A stretch of 64,000 bases of DNA from Mesorhizobium waimense (GTDB lineage: Bacteria > Pseudomonadota > Alphaproteobacteria > Rhizobiales > Rhizobiaceae): contig NZ_QZWZ01000004.1 of the NCBI RefSeq assembly GCF_003601975.1, positions 62,001-126,000 on the forward strand, given 5' to 3'. Position numbers and translations under genes: made by a program. The notes under the pieces were generated by a model. It searched no databases. It was not told the origin of the DNA and saw only the letters and a list, made by a program, of their open reading frames with translations. Positions 16,905 through 24,745 of this stretch are shown one piece after another. How positions within the stretch are numbered: position 1 is the stretch's first letter; the number at the start of each line of letters is the position of its first letter.

Positions 16905-17699
16905 CTACCCAACCGGCTTTCGACCGCGAAGATGAGTGGGACGGTGCTCACCACTGTCAAGCACCTTCTGCATGGCTTCCCAGGTCCGGATGTTCTTGTC
17001 GACATAGGCGGCACCTACCGCGGCCGCGACCGTCGGATAGAGCGGACCTTTCAGCCTTTCCAACTCGCCGCGGGCGACCTCGCGATACCACGGATTGCGG
17101 TCGCGTATGGTGACATCGGCAAAGCCTGCCCGACGCATCGCCAGCGCATAACGCTCAGGCGAGGCCATGGCAAAGGACAGGCCTTCGGCGGCGACATAGG
17201 CCTGCATCTCGGGCGACGGCTGGCCGTCATGCGAGATCATCCAGTTCGACGCGGCGAAGGCGCCGCCCGGTTTCAGCACCCGGAAGATTTCGGCAAACAG
17301 CGCGTCCTTGTCGGGCACATGCAGCAGCGCATCCTTGGAGAAGACGATATCGAAGGAAGCATCGGTGAACGGCAGACGACCGGGCGGCGCCTGGATAAAG
17401 CTGGCGCGATCGGAAAGCCCGCGCGCCGCTGTCCGTTGCCTGGCCGTCTCGATCACCGGGCGCTCGACATCGAAACCCGTGGCGTGGGCAGCAGCATGAC
17501 GCTCGACCAGATGCAGCGTGATGCCGCCTAAGCCGCAGCCTATGTCGAGGACCGTCTTGCCCGCGAGCGACAGGCCTTCGACGACGCGGTCGACTTCGTC
17601 CGGCCCGCCTGGCGACAGATAGCCGTCGCCCCAGAGCGCCTCCAGGAAGCGGATGGCGGTGTCGTCATATTCCGGCTCGGCGTCTGCCGTTTCGATCAT
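16905..17699 (-). CDS. Class I SAM-dependent methyltransferase
   Basis: The protein has 264 residues. The SAM site is clear: motif [11 protein letters not shown] (about residues 50-60), the acidic ribose-binding residue in GFDVERP, and the motif IV region [15 protein letters not shown]. The start [22 protein letters not shown] resembles phosphoethanolamine and glycine/sarcosine N-methyltransferases. Its place as first gene of the repressor/binding-protein unit, with 6 bp to the repressor gene, suggests a substrate in the same amine pathway. An N-methyltransferase beside demethylating enzymes could salvage or detoxify an intermediate. The function is inferred from context. Confidence 0.85.
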   Translation of the reverse strand: MIETADAEPEYDDTAIRFLEALWGDGYLSPGGPDEVDRVVEGLSLAGKTVLDIGCGLGGITLHLVERHAAAHATGFDVERPVIETARQRTAARGLSDRASFIQAPPGRLPFTDASFDIVFSKDALLHVPDKDALFAEIFRVLKPGGAFAASNWMISHDGQPSPEMQAYVAAEGLSFAMASPERYALAMRRAGFADVTIRDRNPWYREVARGELERLKGPLYPTVAAAVGAAYVDKNIRTWEAMQKVLDSGEHRPTHLRGRKPVG

Positions 17700-17783
17700 C
17701 TGACCTCAGCCCCAACTGCCGATTGAGCAGTCAAGAATGTCGGCAAAGCCTAGCGCATAAACAGGAAAACGCAACATCATTTG

Positions 17784-17799
17784 TTGAACATTCATTCAA
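17784..17799. promoter_or_regulatory. Operator-like palindrome TTGAA-N6-TTCAA (divergent promoter)
   Basis: TTGAACATTCATTCAA lies in the 200-bp region between the methyltransferase gene (minus) and the first flavoprotein gene (plus). Its reverse complement, TTGAATGAATGTTCAA, matches the core of the 5829 site closely. A repressor bound here could control both directions. Confidence 0.65.
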
Positions 17800-17899
17800 T
17801 ATGGCTGGACAAAATGGCCGAAGCCGTGCCAAATTCCTCGCATTGGGGAAACAGATCACATAAAATGAACGGTGAGATCGCCATGAAGGCTCGGCGTAT

Positions 17900-19519
17900 A
17901 TGAAGGCGTGGGATGCGATCGTCATCGGCGGCGGCCACAACGGACTGGTCAACGCCTGCTACCTGCAGCGCGCCGGCCTCGACGTGCTGGTGGTCGAGAA
18001 GAACGACTGGGTCGGCGGTGCGGCCACCAGCCGCGAATTGACACCTGGTTTCCTCTATTCCAACTGCTCCTATGTCTGCTCGCTGTTCAGGCCCGAGATC
18101 ATGCGCGACCTGGAGCTGCCGCGCTTCGGCCTGCAAGTGATTTCCTACGAGGGTGGCGCGGTCTTCACCAGGGACGGCGACTATCTCGCCAACTACCGCG
18201 ATCACGACGCCCACCGGCGCGAGTTCGCCCGCTTCTCCAAGCGCGATGCCGAAGCATATGACCGCTACGCCCGCGACGTGACGCGGCAGTGCCGCTTCAT
18301 CCAGCCGCTGCTGATGCGCACCGCGCCGGACCCGACCAGTTTTCGACCGCGTGACCTCGGCGAGCTTCTCTATCTCGGCAAGAAATTCGCCGGGCTGTCG
18401 GCGGAAGAAATGGCACTGACGCTGCGCTTCTGGACGATGTCGATCTCGGACTTCCTCGATGAGTATTTCGAGACCGATGTCATCAAGGCGAACTTCGCTT
18501 TGTCCGGCATCATCGGCACCGCGCTTGGACCGATGTCACCCGGCACGGCTTACGTGCTGCTGCACCACTATATGGGCGAAGTCGACGGCTCGGTCGGCGC
18601 CTGGGGCTATGCGCGCGGCGGCATGGGCGCCGTCACCAAGGCGCTCGCGGCGTCCTTCAAGGCCTCCGGCGGCACCATCCGCACCGGCGCCGAGGTCGAC
18701 CACGTGCTGGTTAGCCGAGGCAAGGCGAAAGGCGTGGCGCTGGCCGGCGGCGAGGATATTTACGGCAAGCTCGTCGTATCCAACGCCGACGTGAAGCGCA
18801 CCTTCCTCAAGCTGGTCGAGGAAAAGGAACTGCCCGACATCTTTCTGCGCCGGGTGAGGAACTTCAAGATTCGCGGCTCGTCCGGCAAGGTCAACATTGC
18901 GCTCGATTCGCTGCCCGAATTCCCGGCGCTGCCGAAGGATTCTCCGGCCTATCGCGGCGACATGCATTTCACCGATTCGATGGAGCGCATGGAGCGCGCT
19001 TATGACGACTGGAAAGCCGGGCGCTGGTCGGCCGACCCGTTCCTCGACATGGTAATCCCGACGACGCTCGACCCGACCATGGCGCCGCCGGGCAAGCACT
19101 TCATGAGCTGCTTCGTGCAATACGCTCCACCCAAGATAGCAGGGGCGGACTGGACCGACGCTGATCGCGATGGGTTCGCCGAAAGCGTGATTTCGCAGAT
19201 CGCCGAATATTCGCCCGGCTTCCGCGATCGTATCGTCCACATGGAGGTGCGCACGCCGCGCGAGATCGAAGCCGAGGTCGGGCTGACCGAAGGCAATATC
19301 TTCCAGGGCGAACTGACCTTCGACCAGCTGCTTTTCAATCGACCGGTGCCGGGCTACGCGCAATACCGCTCGCCGCTCAGTGGGCTCTATATGTGCGGCT
19401 CGTCGACTCATCCCGGCGGCGGCGTCATGGGCGCGCCCGGCCGCAACGCCGCCGCCGAGATCCTGCGCGACCTCGCCAAATCGACCTCGCATATGAGCCC
19501 GGCCCATGACGTCATTTGA
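17900..19519 (+). CDS. NAD(P)/FAD-dependent oxidoreductase, PYROXD2/phytoene-desaturase-like (A)
   Basis: The protein has 539 residues. The N-terminal FAD-binding motif is DAIVIGGGHNGLVNACYLQ followed by VVEKNDWVGGAATSREL. The C-terminal FAD segment is LYMCGSSTHPGGGVMGAPGRNAA, as in phytoene-desaturase-type and PYROXD2-type oxidoreductases. It has no signal peptide. Its last 14 bases overlap the start of a second, related flavoprotein gene, so the two are translationally coupled and may form a heteromer. The GcvT-like gene follows. In this setting it could oxidise an N-methyl or amine group with folate as acceptor; that is inference. Confidence 0.87.
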   Translation: MKAWDAIVIGGGHNGLVNACYLQRAGLDVLVVEKNDWVGGAATSRELTPGFLYSNCSYVCSLFRPEIMRDLELPRFGLQVISYEGGAVFTRDGDYLANYRDHDAHRREFARFSKRDAEAYDRYARDVTRQCRFIQPLLMRTAPDPTSFRPRDLGELLYLGKKFAGLSAEEMALTLRFWTMSISDFLDEYFETDVIKANFALSGIIGTALGPMSPGTAYVLLHHYMGEVDGSVGAWGYARGGMGAVTKALAASFKASGGTIRTGAEVDHVLVSRGKAKGVALAGGEDIYGKLVVSNADVKRTFLKLVEEKELPDIFLRRVRNFKIRGSSGKVNIALDSLPEFPALPKDSPAYRGDMHFTDSMERMERAYDDWKAGRWSADPFLDMVIPTTLDPTMAPPGKHFMSCFVQYAPPKIAGADWTDADRDGFAESVISQIAEYSPGFRDRIVHMEVRTPREIEAEVGLTEGNIFQGELTFDQLLFNRPVPGYAQYRSPLSGLYMCGSSTHPGGGVMGAPGRNAAAEILRDLAKSTSHMSPAHDVI

Positions 19520-21071
19520 TGCAATCGTCATTGGCGGCGGCCATAACGGCCTCGTCGCCGCCGCCGTGCTGGCAAAGAGCGGCCGCAAAGTGCTGGTGCT
19601 GGAAGCCGCAACGGATATCGGCGGTGCGGCGCGGACCGAGGAATTCGCGCCGGGCTTTCGCGTCTCTTCCGTCGCCCATGTGCTGAACCGTCTGCATCCC
19701 GATGTGGTGAAGACGCTGGAGCTGGAACGTCACGGGCTGGAGATTGCGCGCGGCGACTTCGTGCCTTCCGTGGCGCTGTCCAGGGATGGGCCACCGCTTG
19801 TACTGCATGGCGCCTATGGAGAGGCGCTGACCGGCGCCAGTTCGTCCGAGCAAACCGCATGGAAGGAACTAAGCGCCCAACTGCTGCGCTATGCCGGCAT
19901 ATTGAAACCGTTTCTGTCACGCCGTCCGCCCGATCTTAGCGCCATGTCGCTGCTAGAGACGGCAGCGCTCGGCCAGACCGCGCTGGCGCTGAAGAAACTC
20001 GGCAAGGAAGACATGCGCGATTTCCTGCGCGTGCTTTTAATGAATGTCGCCGACCTGCTCGACGAGCAGCTCACCGACGACCGGCTGAAAGGCTTGCTCG
20101 CCTTCGATGCGACGCTCGGCGGCCATCTCGGTCCGCGTTCGCCGACCTCGCTGCTCGGCCTCTACTACCGGCTGGCGGGCGAGATCGGCGGTGCTGCCGG
20201 CGCGCAGGCGCTGCCGAAGGGCGGCATGGGCGCGGTCGTCACCGCCATCCGCGCAGCGGCGGAGAAGGCTGGCGTGACAATCCGCGCCGCCTCACCGGTG
20301 GCCAAGATCATCGTCGAAAAAGGTCGCGCCGTCGGCGTCGCACTCGACAACGGCGAGGTGCTGCATGCGAAAGCGATCGTCTCCGCCATCAATCCGGCAA
20401 CCACTGTCCTCGACCTCGTCGGACCGCGCGAGGTCGACACAGGTTTCGTGCGCAAGGTCAAGAACATCCGGATGAAGGGCAATGCGGCCAAGCTCAACCT
20501 GGCGCTCGACCGGCCGCCGCAATTTGTCGGCGTCGACGCCGCCGGCCACAAAGGCCGCCTGGTCATCGCGCCCTCGCCCGACCATGTCGAGCGTGCCTTC
20601 AATCCCTGCAAATATGGCGAGTTCTCGCCCGAACCCGTGATGGAGATCACGCTGCCCTCGCTTGCCGATCCGTCGCTCGCGCCAGCAGGTGCCTGCGTGC
20701 TCTCGGCGGTCGTGCAGTATGCGCCCTATGCGCTGAAGGAAGGCTGGGGCGCCAGCAAACCGAAATTCCTGAAGGCGATCATGGCTCAGCTAGAGGCTTA
20801 TGCGCCAGGGATCTCCAAGACCGTGCTTCACAGCGAGCTTTTGACGCCGACCGACATTGAGGCGCGTTACCGCATGCCCGGCGGTCACTGGCATCACGGC
20901 GAATTGCAGGCCGACCAGATGCTGATGTCGCGGCCGGTCTCCGGCTGGTCGGGCTACGACACGCCGGTCGAAGGCCTGTTCCTCGCCGGCGCCGGTTCGC
21001 ATCCGGGAGGTGGCGTCTCCGGCAGGCCCGGTTTGAACGCCGCCCGGCGCATCATCGCGATGAGGGGATAG
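19506..21071 (+). CDS. NAD(P)/FAD-dependent oxidoreductase, PYROXD2/phytoene-desaturase-like (B)
   Basis: The protein has 521 residues and starts at ATG 19506 inside the end of the preceding gene (14-bp overlap). The FAD motif DAIVIGGGHNGLVAAAVLAKSG, LEAATDIGGAARTEEFAPG and the C-terminal LFLAGAGSHPGGGVSGRPG match the same family as its neighbour. The two are clearly paralogous but diverged, which suggests an old duplication with separate roles or a two-subunit enzyme. The GcvT-like gene starts 3 bp after its stop, so the unit is tightly coupled. Confidence 0.87.
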   Translation: MTSFDAIVIGGGHNGLVAAAVLAKSGRKVLVLEAATDIGGAARTEEFAPGFRVSSVAHVLNRLHPDVVKTLELERHGLEIARGDFVPSVALSRDGPPLVLHGAYGEALTGASSSEQTAWKELSAQLLRYAGILKPFLSRRPPDLSAMSLLETAALGQTALALKKLGKEDMRDFLRVLLMNVADLLDEQLTDDRLKGLLAFDATLGGHLGPRSPTSLLGLYYRLAGEIGGAAGAQALPKGGMGAVVTAIRAAAEKAGVTIRAASPVAKIIVEKGRAVGVALDNGEVLHAKAIVSAINPATTVLDLVGPREVDTGFVRKVKNIRMKGNAAKLNLALDRPPQFVGVDAAGHKGRLVIAPSPDHVERAFNPCKYGEFSPEPVMEITLPSLADPSLAPAGACVLSAVVQYAPYALKEGWGASKPKFLKAIMAQLEAYAPGISKTVLHSELLTPTDIEARYRMPGGHWHHGELQADQMLMSRPVSGWSGYDTPVEGLFLAGAGSHPGGGVSGRPGLNAARRIIAMRG

Positions 21072-21074
21072 ACC

Positions 21075-22334
21075 ATGGCAAAGGCAACCAGGAAGAAGCC
21101 CGCCGTGACCGAGATCGATGCGCCTGCCGATGCTCGCACAGCCGCTCAATCCCATTTCCGGACCTTGCGGCTCGGCACGCCGTTCCAGCCGCGCATCGAT
21201 GCGTTGGCGAGGACCGATGACTGGTACAATTGGGCCGGCTATCGCGCCCCGCATTCGCTGTGGGACGAGGAGCTCGAATATTTCGCCATCCGCAGCCAGG
21301 CCGCTTTGTTCGACATCTCGCCGATGACGAAATACCGTATCGAGGGCTCGGACGCCGAAGCCTTCCTCAATCGCGTCACCTTGCGCGATGTGGCGAAGCT
21401 CAAGCCGGGCCGCGTCCACTATACCGCCTGGTGCGACGACGCAGGTTTTGTCCTCGACGACGGCACTTTGTTCCGGCTGTCGCCGACGCGCTTTCGTCTT
21501 TGCTCGCAGGAGCGGCATCTGCCCTGGCTGCTCGACAGTGCTATCGGCTCAGAGGTCACCGTTGAGGAAGAAACCGAGGCCGTCGGCGGCCTGGCACTGC
21601 AAGGCCCGACCTCGTTCGCCGTGCTTGTCGACGCCGGTTTCGCCGGCGTCGACAAGCTGAAAATATTCGACCTCGCCGAGTTCCCGCATGACGGCGGCAC
21701 CGTCACCATCTCGCGCACCGGCTTCACCGGCGACCTCGGCTACGAACTGTTCGTGCCAGCCGAAAAGGCGCTGAGCCTCTGGGACCGGCTGATGATTGCG
21801 GGCGAACTGCGCGGCATCCGCGCCATCGGCTATACGGCGCTGAACCGCGCTCGGCTGGAAGCCGGACTGATCGTCGCAAATGCCGACTTCACCACCGCCG
21901 AACATGCCATCCGCACCGACCGCTTGCGTATGCCTGACGAGATCGGTCTCGGCTTCATGATCGACCTGGAGAAAGGTCATTTCAACGGCCGTCGCGCCAT
22001 CCTCGAGGCCCGCACCAAGCGCAAGCTGCGGCATGTGCTGGTCGGGCTGGAGATCGAGGGCAACATCCCGGCCGAGCACGCCATCGTCTACTACAAGAAA
22101 AGCCAAGAAGTCGGGCTGGTCAGCGCCGCCATGTGGTCGCCGATGGCCAAGCGCAACATCGCCCTCGCCTCTCTCAAGCGGCCGTTTGGCGATACGATGG
22201 TCGAAGACCTCTGGGTCGAGATCTATGCCATGCGCGAGTTGCAGTACCAAAAGCTGATGAAGCGGGCCAAGGTGGTGCAGCGCCCCTTCATCAAGCTCGA
22301 CCGCCGCACCGCCAATCCGCCGGCGGATTTCTGA
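21075..22334 (+). CDS. Aminomethyltransferase (GcvT) family folate-dependent protein
   Basis: The protein has 419 residues, longer than the usual 360-370 of glycine cleavage T protein because of a 40-residue N-terminal extension. Recognisable GcvT parts include RSQAALFDISPMTKYRIEGSDA, ISRTGFTGDLGYELFV and the C-terminal beta-barrel with PAEHAIVYYKKSQEVGLVSAAMWSP. The family transfers one-carbon units from substrate amines to tetrahydrofolate, as GcvT, the C-terminal domain of dimethylglycine and sarcosine dehydrogenases, or DMSP demethylase. The two coupled flavoproteins upstream make a split, multi-polypeptide version of a dimethylglycine-dehydrogenase-like enzyme plausible. The ribosome binding site is GAGGGGATAGA. 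Confidence 0.87.
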   Translation: MAKATRKKPAVTEIDAPADARTAAQSHFRTLRLGTPFQPRIDALARTDDWYNWAGYRAPHSLWDEELEYFAIRSQAALFDISPMTKYRIEGSDAEAFLNRVTLRDVAKLKPGRVHYTAWCDDAGFVLDDGTLFRLSPTRFRLCSQERHLPWLLDSAIGSEVTVEEETEAVGGLALQGPTSFAVLVDAGFAGVDKLKIFDLAEFPHDGGTVTISRTGFTGDLGYELFVPAEKALSLWDRLMIAGELRGIRAIGYTALNRARLEAGLIVANADFTTAEHAIRTDRLRMPDEIGLGFMIDLEKGHFNGRRAILEARTKRKLRHVLVGLEIEGNIPAEHAIVYYKKSQEVGLVSAAMWSPMAKRNIALASLKRPFGDTMVEDLWVEIYAMRELQYQKLMKRAKVVQRPFIKLDRRTANPPADF

Positions 22335-22337
22335 TCC

Positions 22338-22583
22338 ATGAGTGACGAGGCAGAGCTCGAAGCCGCCGATCAGTGGCAACTGGTCAATACGCCGCTCGGT
22401 GAAAAATGGTCGGGCCGTACGCGCTATGCCGCTGCCATGTTCTTCTACAAACGCGGCGAGATGAGCGCCGAGACGCTCGAAGTCTACCGTATCTGCGCGC
22501 GGCTGGACTCCACCGATCCGTTGCCGATCATCCGCGATCGCGGCGGCGGCCAGGACTGGCTGAAGCGCATGGGCTACAAATAG
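22338..22583 (+). CDS. Small hypothetical protein (81 aa) coupled to the GcvT-like gene
   Basis: The product has 81 residues and starts 4 bp after the GcvT-like stop, so co-translation is likely. It is soluble and acidic, with no signal or membrane helix. Recognisable stretches are WQLVNTPLGEKWSGRTRYAAAMFFYKRGEMS and a Gly-rich DRGGGQDWLKRMGYK end. I know no named domain for it. Its fixed place behind the two flavoproteins and the folate enzyme suggests a small subunit or assembly factor of that complex. The frame ends 13 bp before the end of the convergent dipeptidase gene. Confidence 0.75.
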   Translation: MSDEAELEAADQWQLVNTPLGEKWSGRTRYAAAMFFYKRGEMSAETLEVYRICARLDSTDPLPIIRDRGGGQDWLKRMGYK

Positions 22584-22596
22584 TGACGCGGGTCGA

Positions 22597-23655
22597 TTAT
22601 CCGATCGTCTTCTCGAGCATGCCGATCCAGTTTCGGTAAGCGATCTTCTCAATCAGCGCCCGCCCGAAGCCGCGTACTGCAAGCGCGTCGATCAGCTTCG
22701 GCAGGCCGGCAACGTCACCGATGACGGCCGGGATCATAGCGCCGTCGAAATCCGATCCCAGGCCGACGCCGTCCTCGCCCAGCGCCTGCAGCAGCGAGTC
22801 GACGTGGCGAACCATGATCTCGAGGCTGGTGTCGGCGTTCATACGGCCGTCCTCGCGCAGAAACCCGGTGGCGAAGTTCAGCCCGACCATGCCGCCGGTC
22901 TCGCGAATCGCGCCGAGCTGCCAGTTGGTGAGGTTGCGCGAATGGCCGCAGATCGCATGCACGTTGGAATGGGTCGCCACCAGCGGCGCGTCGCTGATCG
23001 CGGCGACATCGCGAAAACCCTTCTCGTTGAGATGCGAGAGGTCGATCATGATCCTGAGCTGGTTGCAAGCCTTGACCAGCGCCTTGCCGGCGTTGGTCAG
23101 ACCAGGGCCGGTGTCGGGCGACGACGGAAAGCGGAACGGCACGCCATTGCCGAAGGCGTTGGGGCGGCTCCAGACGATGCCGAGCGAACGCAGGCCGGCG
23201 GCGTGCAGAACGTCGAGCATGGTGAGCTCGGGGTCGATCGCCTCGACACCCTCGATGTGGAATACCGCCGCGATCGCATCCTTCGCCATCGCCTCGCGCA
23301 CATCGCCGGCGCTGCGGCAGACGGTCACCGCTCCCGCCCGCTCCAGCCGGAACAGGATCGAGGCCATGGCGATGGTCGAGGCGAGTGCTTCAGAGCGCGG
23401 AAGCTCCGGCGGCAAGGGCTCGTTGTCGCTCGGCGCCGGCGGCACCGAGGCGCGTTTGGTTTTCTCGACCGGCGGCGGGAAGATCGCGAACATGCCGCCG
23501 GCAAAGCCGCCCTTCTTGGCGCGCGGCAGGTCGATATGGCCGCCCTGCGTCCCCTCGATGAACAGCTTTTCGACATCCGCGTCCTTCGACTGGTAGAGCC
23601 TGAGCAGCGTGTCGTTGTGGCCGTCGAACACGGGGACGAGATCGGTTTCGGTCAT
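22597..23655 (-). CDS. Membrane dipeptidase family (M19) metallohydrolase
   Basis: The protein has 352 residues. The metal-binding start VPVFDGHNDTLL (HxD pair), FHIEGVEAI (bridging Glu), DLSHLNEKGF and ATHSNVHA are the hallmarks of the renal/membrane dipeptidase family, a dizinc amidohydrolase fold. There is no signal peptide, so it is probably cytoplasmic. In Pseudomonas aeruginosa an M19 homologue is encoded beside the dimethylglycine catabolic genes, near glycine-betaine demethylase. Its presence here fits a methylated-amine pathway, though its reaction there is not established. Confidence 0.9.
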   Translation of the reverse strand: MTETDLVPVFDGHNDTLLRLYQSKDADVEKLFIEGTQGGHIDLPRAKKGGFAGGMFAIFPPPVEKTKRASVPPAPSDNEPLPPELPRSEALASTIAMASILFRLERAGAVTVCRSAGDVREAMAKDAIAAVFHIEGVEAIDPELTMLDVLHAAGLRSLGIVWSRPNAFGNGVPFRFPSSPDTGPGLTNAGKALVKACNQLRIMIDLSHLNEKGFRDVAAISDAPLVATHSNVHAICGHSRNLTNWQLGAIRETGGMVGLNFATGFLREDGRMNADTSLEIMVRHVDSLLQALGEDGVGLGSDFDGAMIPAVIGDVAGLPKLIDALAVRGFGRALIEKIAYRNWIGMLEKTIG

Positions 23656-23778
23656 CAGGAAGCCATTCGGTTGAGATAAGCGAGGCCGCGGACCGTGAGC
23701 CGGCCCGCGGGCGATACCTCTACTTAGGCAAGATGGCCAAATCGCGCAAATGCCAGACGGGTGATTGCGTTCGTTTCT

Positions 23779-23808
23779 GCCCGTGCGGCCGTCTGTCCCC
23801 GCGCGGGC
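23779..23808. repeat. GC-rich hairpin after the GNAT gene
   Basis: Ten-base arms (23779-23788 and 23799-23808, one wobble pair) with a 10-base loop lie 6 bp beyond the stop of the minus-strand GNAT gene. No T-run follows. It may separate the dioxygenase/hydrolase/GNAT unit from the dipeptidase gene. Confidence 0.45.
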
Positions 23809-23814
23809 AAACTC

Positions 23815-24114
23815 CTATTGCTTCAGCACGTCGGCCCATTCCGGGTGGCGGCGGAACTGGGCGTTGGCGAAAGGGCAGAGCGGAATGATCTTCTTGCCGG
23901 CCGCGCGGGCATCCTCGACGGCACGGGTGACAAGCCGAAGCCCCGCGCCCTGGCCGCGAAACGCATCCGGCACCTCGGTATGATCGATGATGAGCTGGTG
24001 CTCGCCGATCTTGGTGAAGGTCATCTCCGCCTCGGCGCCGCCAGGTCCGCGCAAGAGATAACGCCCCTTGGAGCCGCGGTCCTCCAACTCGACCTCAGGC
24101 AATTGGTCAGGCAT
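23815..24114 (-). CDS. Small GNAT-fold N-acetyltransferase-like protein
   Basis: The protein has 99 residues, typical of the short GNAT subfamily (YjdJ/NATD1-like). The acetyl-CoA pyrophosphate loop is VPDAFRGQGAGLRLVTRAVEDARAAG and the end is KIIPLCPFANAQFRRHPEWADVL, which is very characteristic of the group. The target is unknown. The gene starts 2 bp from the end of the alpha/beta hydrolase gene, so it belongs to the same unit. Confidence 0.9.
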   Translation of the reverse strand: MPDQLPEVELEDRGSKGRYLLRGPGGAEAEMTFTKIGEHQLIIDHTEVPDAFRGQGAGLRLVTRAVEDARAAGKKIIPLCPFANAQFRRHPEWADVLKQ

Positions 24115-24116
24115 CG

Positions 24117-24740
24117 CTAGGCTCCTTCAACAGGCATGCCGGCAAAGAGCCGCCGCGCCGCCTCGATTTCATTCGGCCGCACCTCGTGTCCGCCGTCATG
24201 CCATTCCACAGTGACATCGGCGCCATCGGCGCGCAAATAGGCTTCGAGCCGTGACGTCAGGTTCGGCGGACAGATCGGGTCGCGCTTGCCCGCGGTGACC
24301 AGGATGCGGCGGCCGGCAAGACTGCCCTTCACCTCCGGCTCGAACGGGATCAGCGGATGCATCAGCACCGCCGCATCGAACAGGTCGGGTGCCGCCAACA
24401 CCACCGAGGCCAGGATGTTGGCGCCGTTGGAATAGCCGAGCCCAAGCACCGAAGACGGTTTTGCCGCCTCGATATGCGCCTTGATGAAACCCGCCATCTT
24501 GTCCGTGGCCCGAGACAGGTCGTCCATGTCGTAGACGCCCTCGCCGGTGCGGCGGAAGAAGCGCGCCGCGCCAATTTCGGCAACGTCACCGCGCGGCGAC
24601 ACTATCGTTGCGTCTGGAACGAGATCGCGCCCGAGCGAAAGCAACTGGCTTTCGTCTCCGCCGGTGCCATGGAAGACGAAGAGCAGCGGGCCGCCAGGCG
24701 AACCTGGCAGCACCTTGTGGATGTAAGCGTCCTTGCTCAT
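24117..24740 (-). CDS. Alpha/beta hydrolase (phospholipase/carboxylesterase, MhqD-like)
   Basis: The protein has 207 residues. It is a compact serine hydrolase with the oxyanion region VFHGTGGDE, the nucleophile elbow GYSNGA, an acidic residue in AGKRDPICP and the histidine in WHDGGHEV. The family includes carboxylesterases and MhqD, which in Bacillus is linked to quinone and hydroquinone resistance. It is directly downstream of an MhqO-like ring-cleaving dioxygenase gene (5-bp gap), which favours that function. It has no signal peptide. Confidence 0.9.
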   Translation of the reverse strand: MSKDAYIHKVLPGSPGGPLLFVFHGTGGDESQLLSLGRDLVPDATIVSPRGDVAEIGAARFFRRTGEGVYDMDDLSRATDKMAGFIKAHIEAAKPSSVLGLGYSNGANILASVVLAAPDLFDAAVLMHPLIPFEPEVKGSLAGRRILVTAGKRDPICPPNLTSRLEAYLRADGADVTVEWHDGGHEVRPNEIEAARRLFAGMPVEGA

Positions 24741-24745
24741 GGCTC

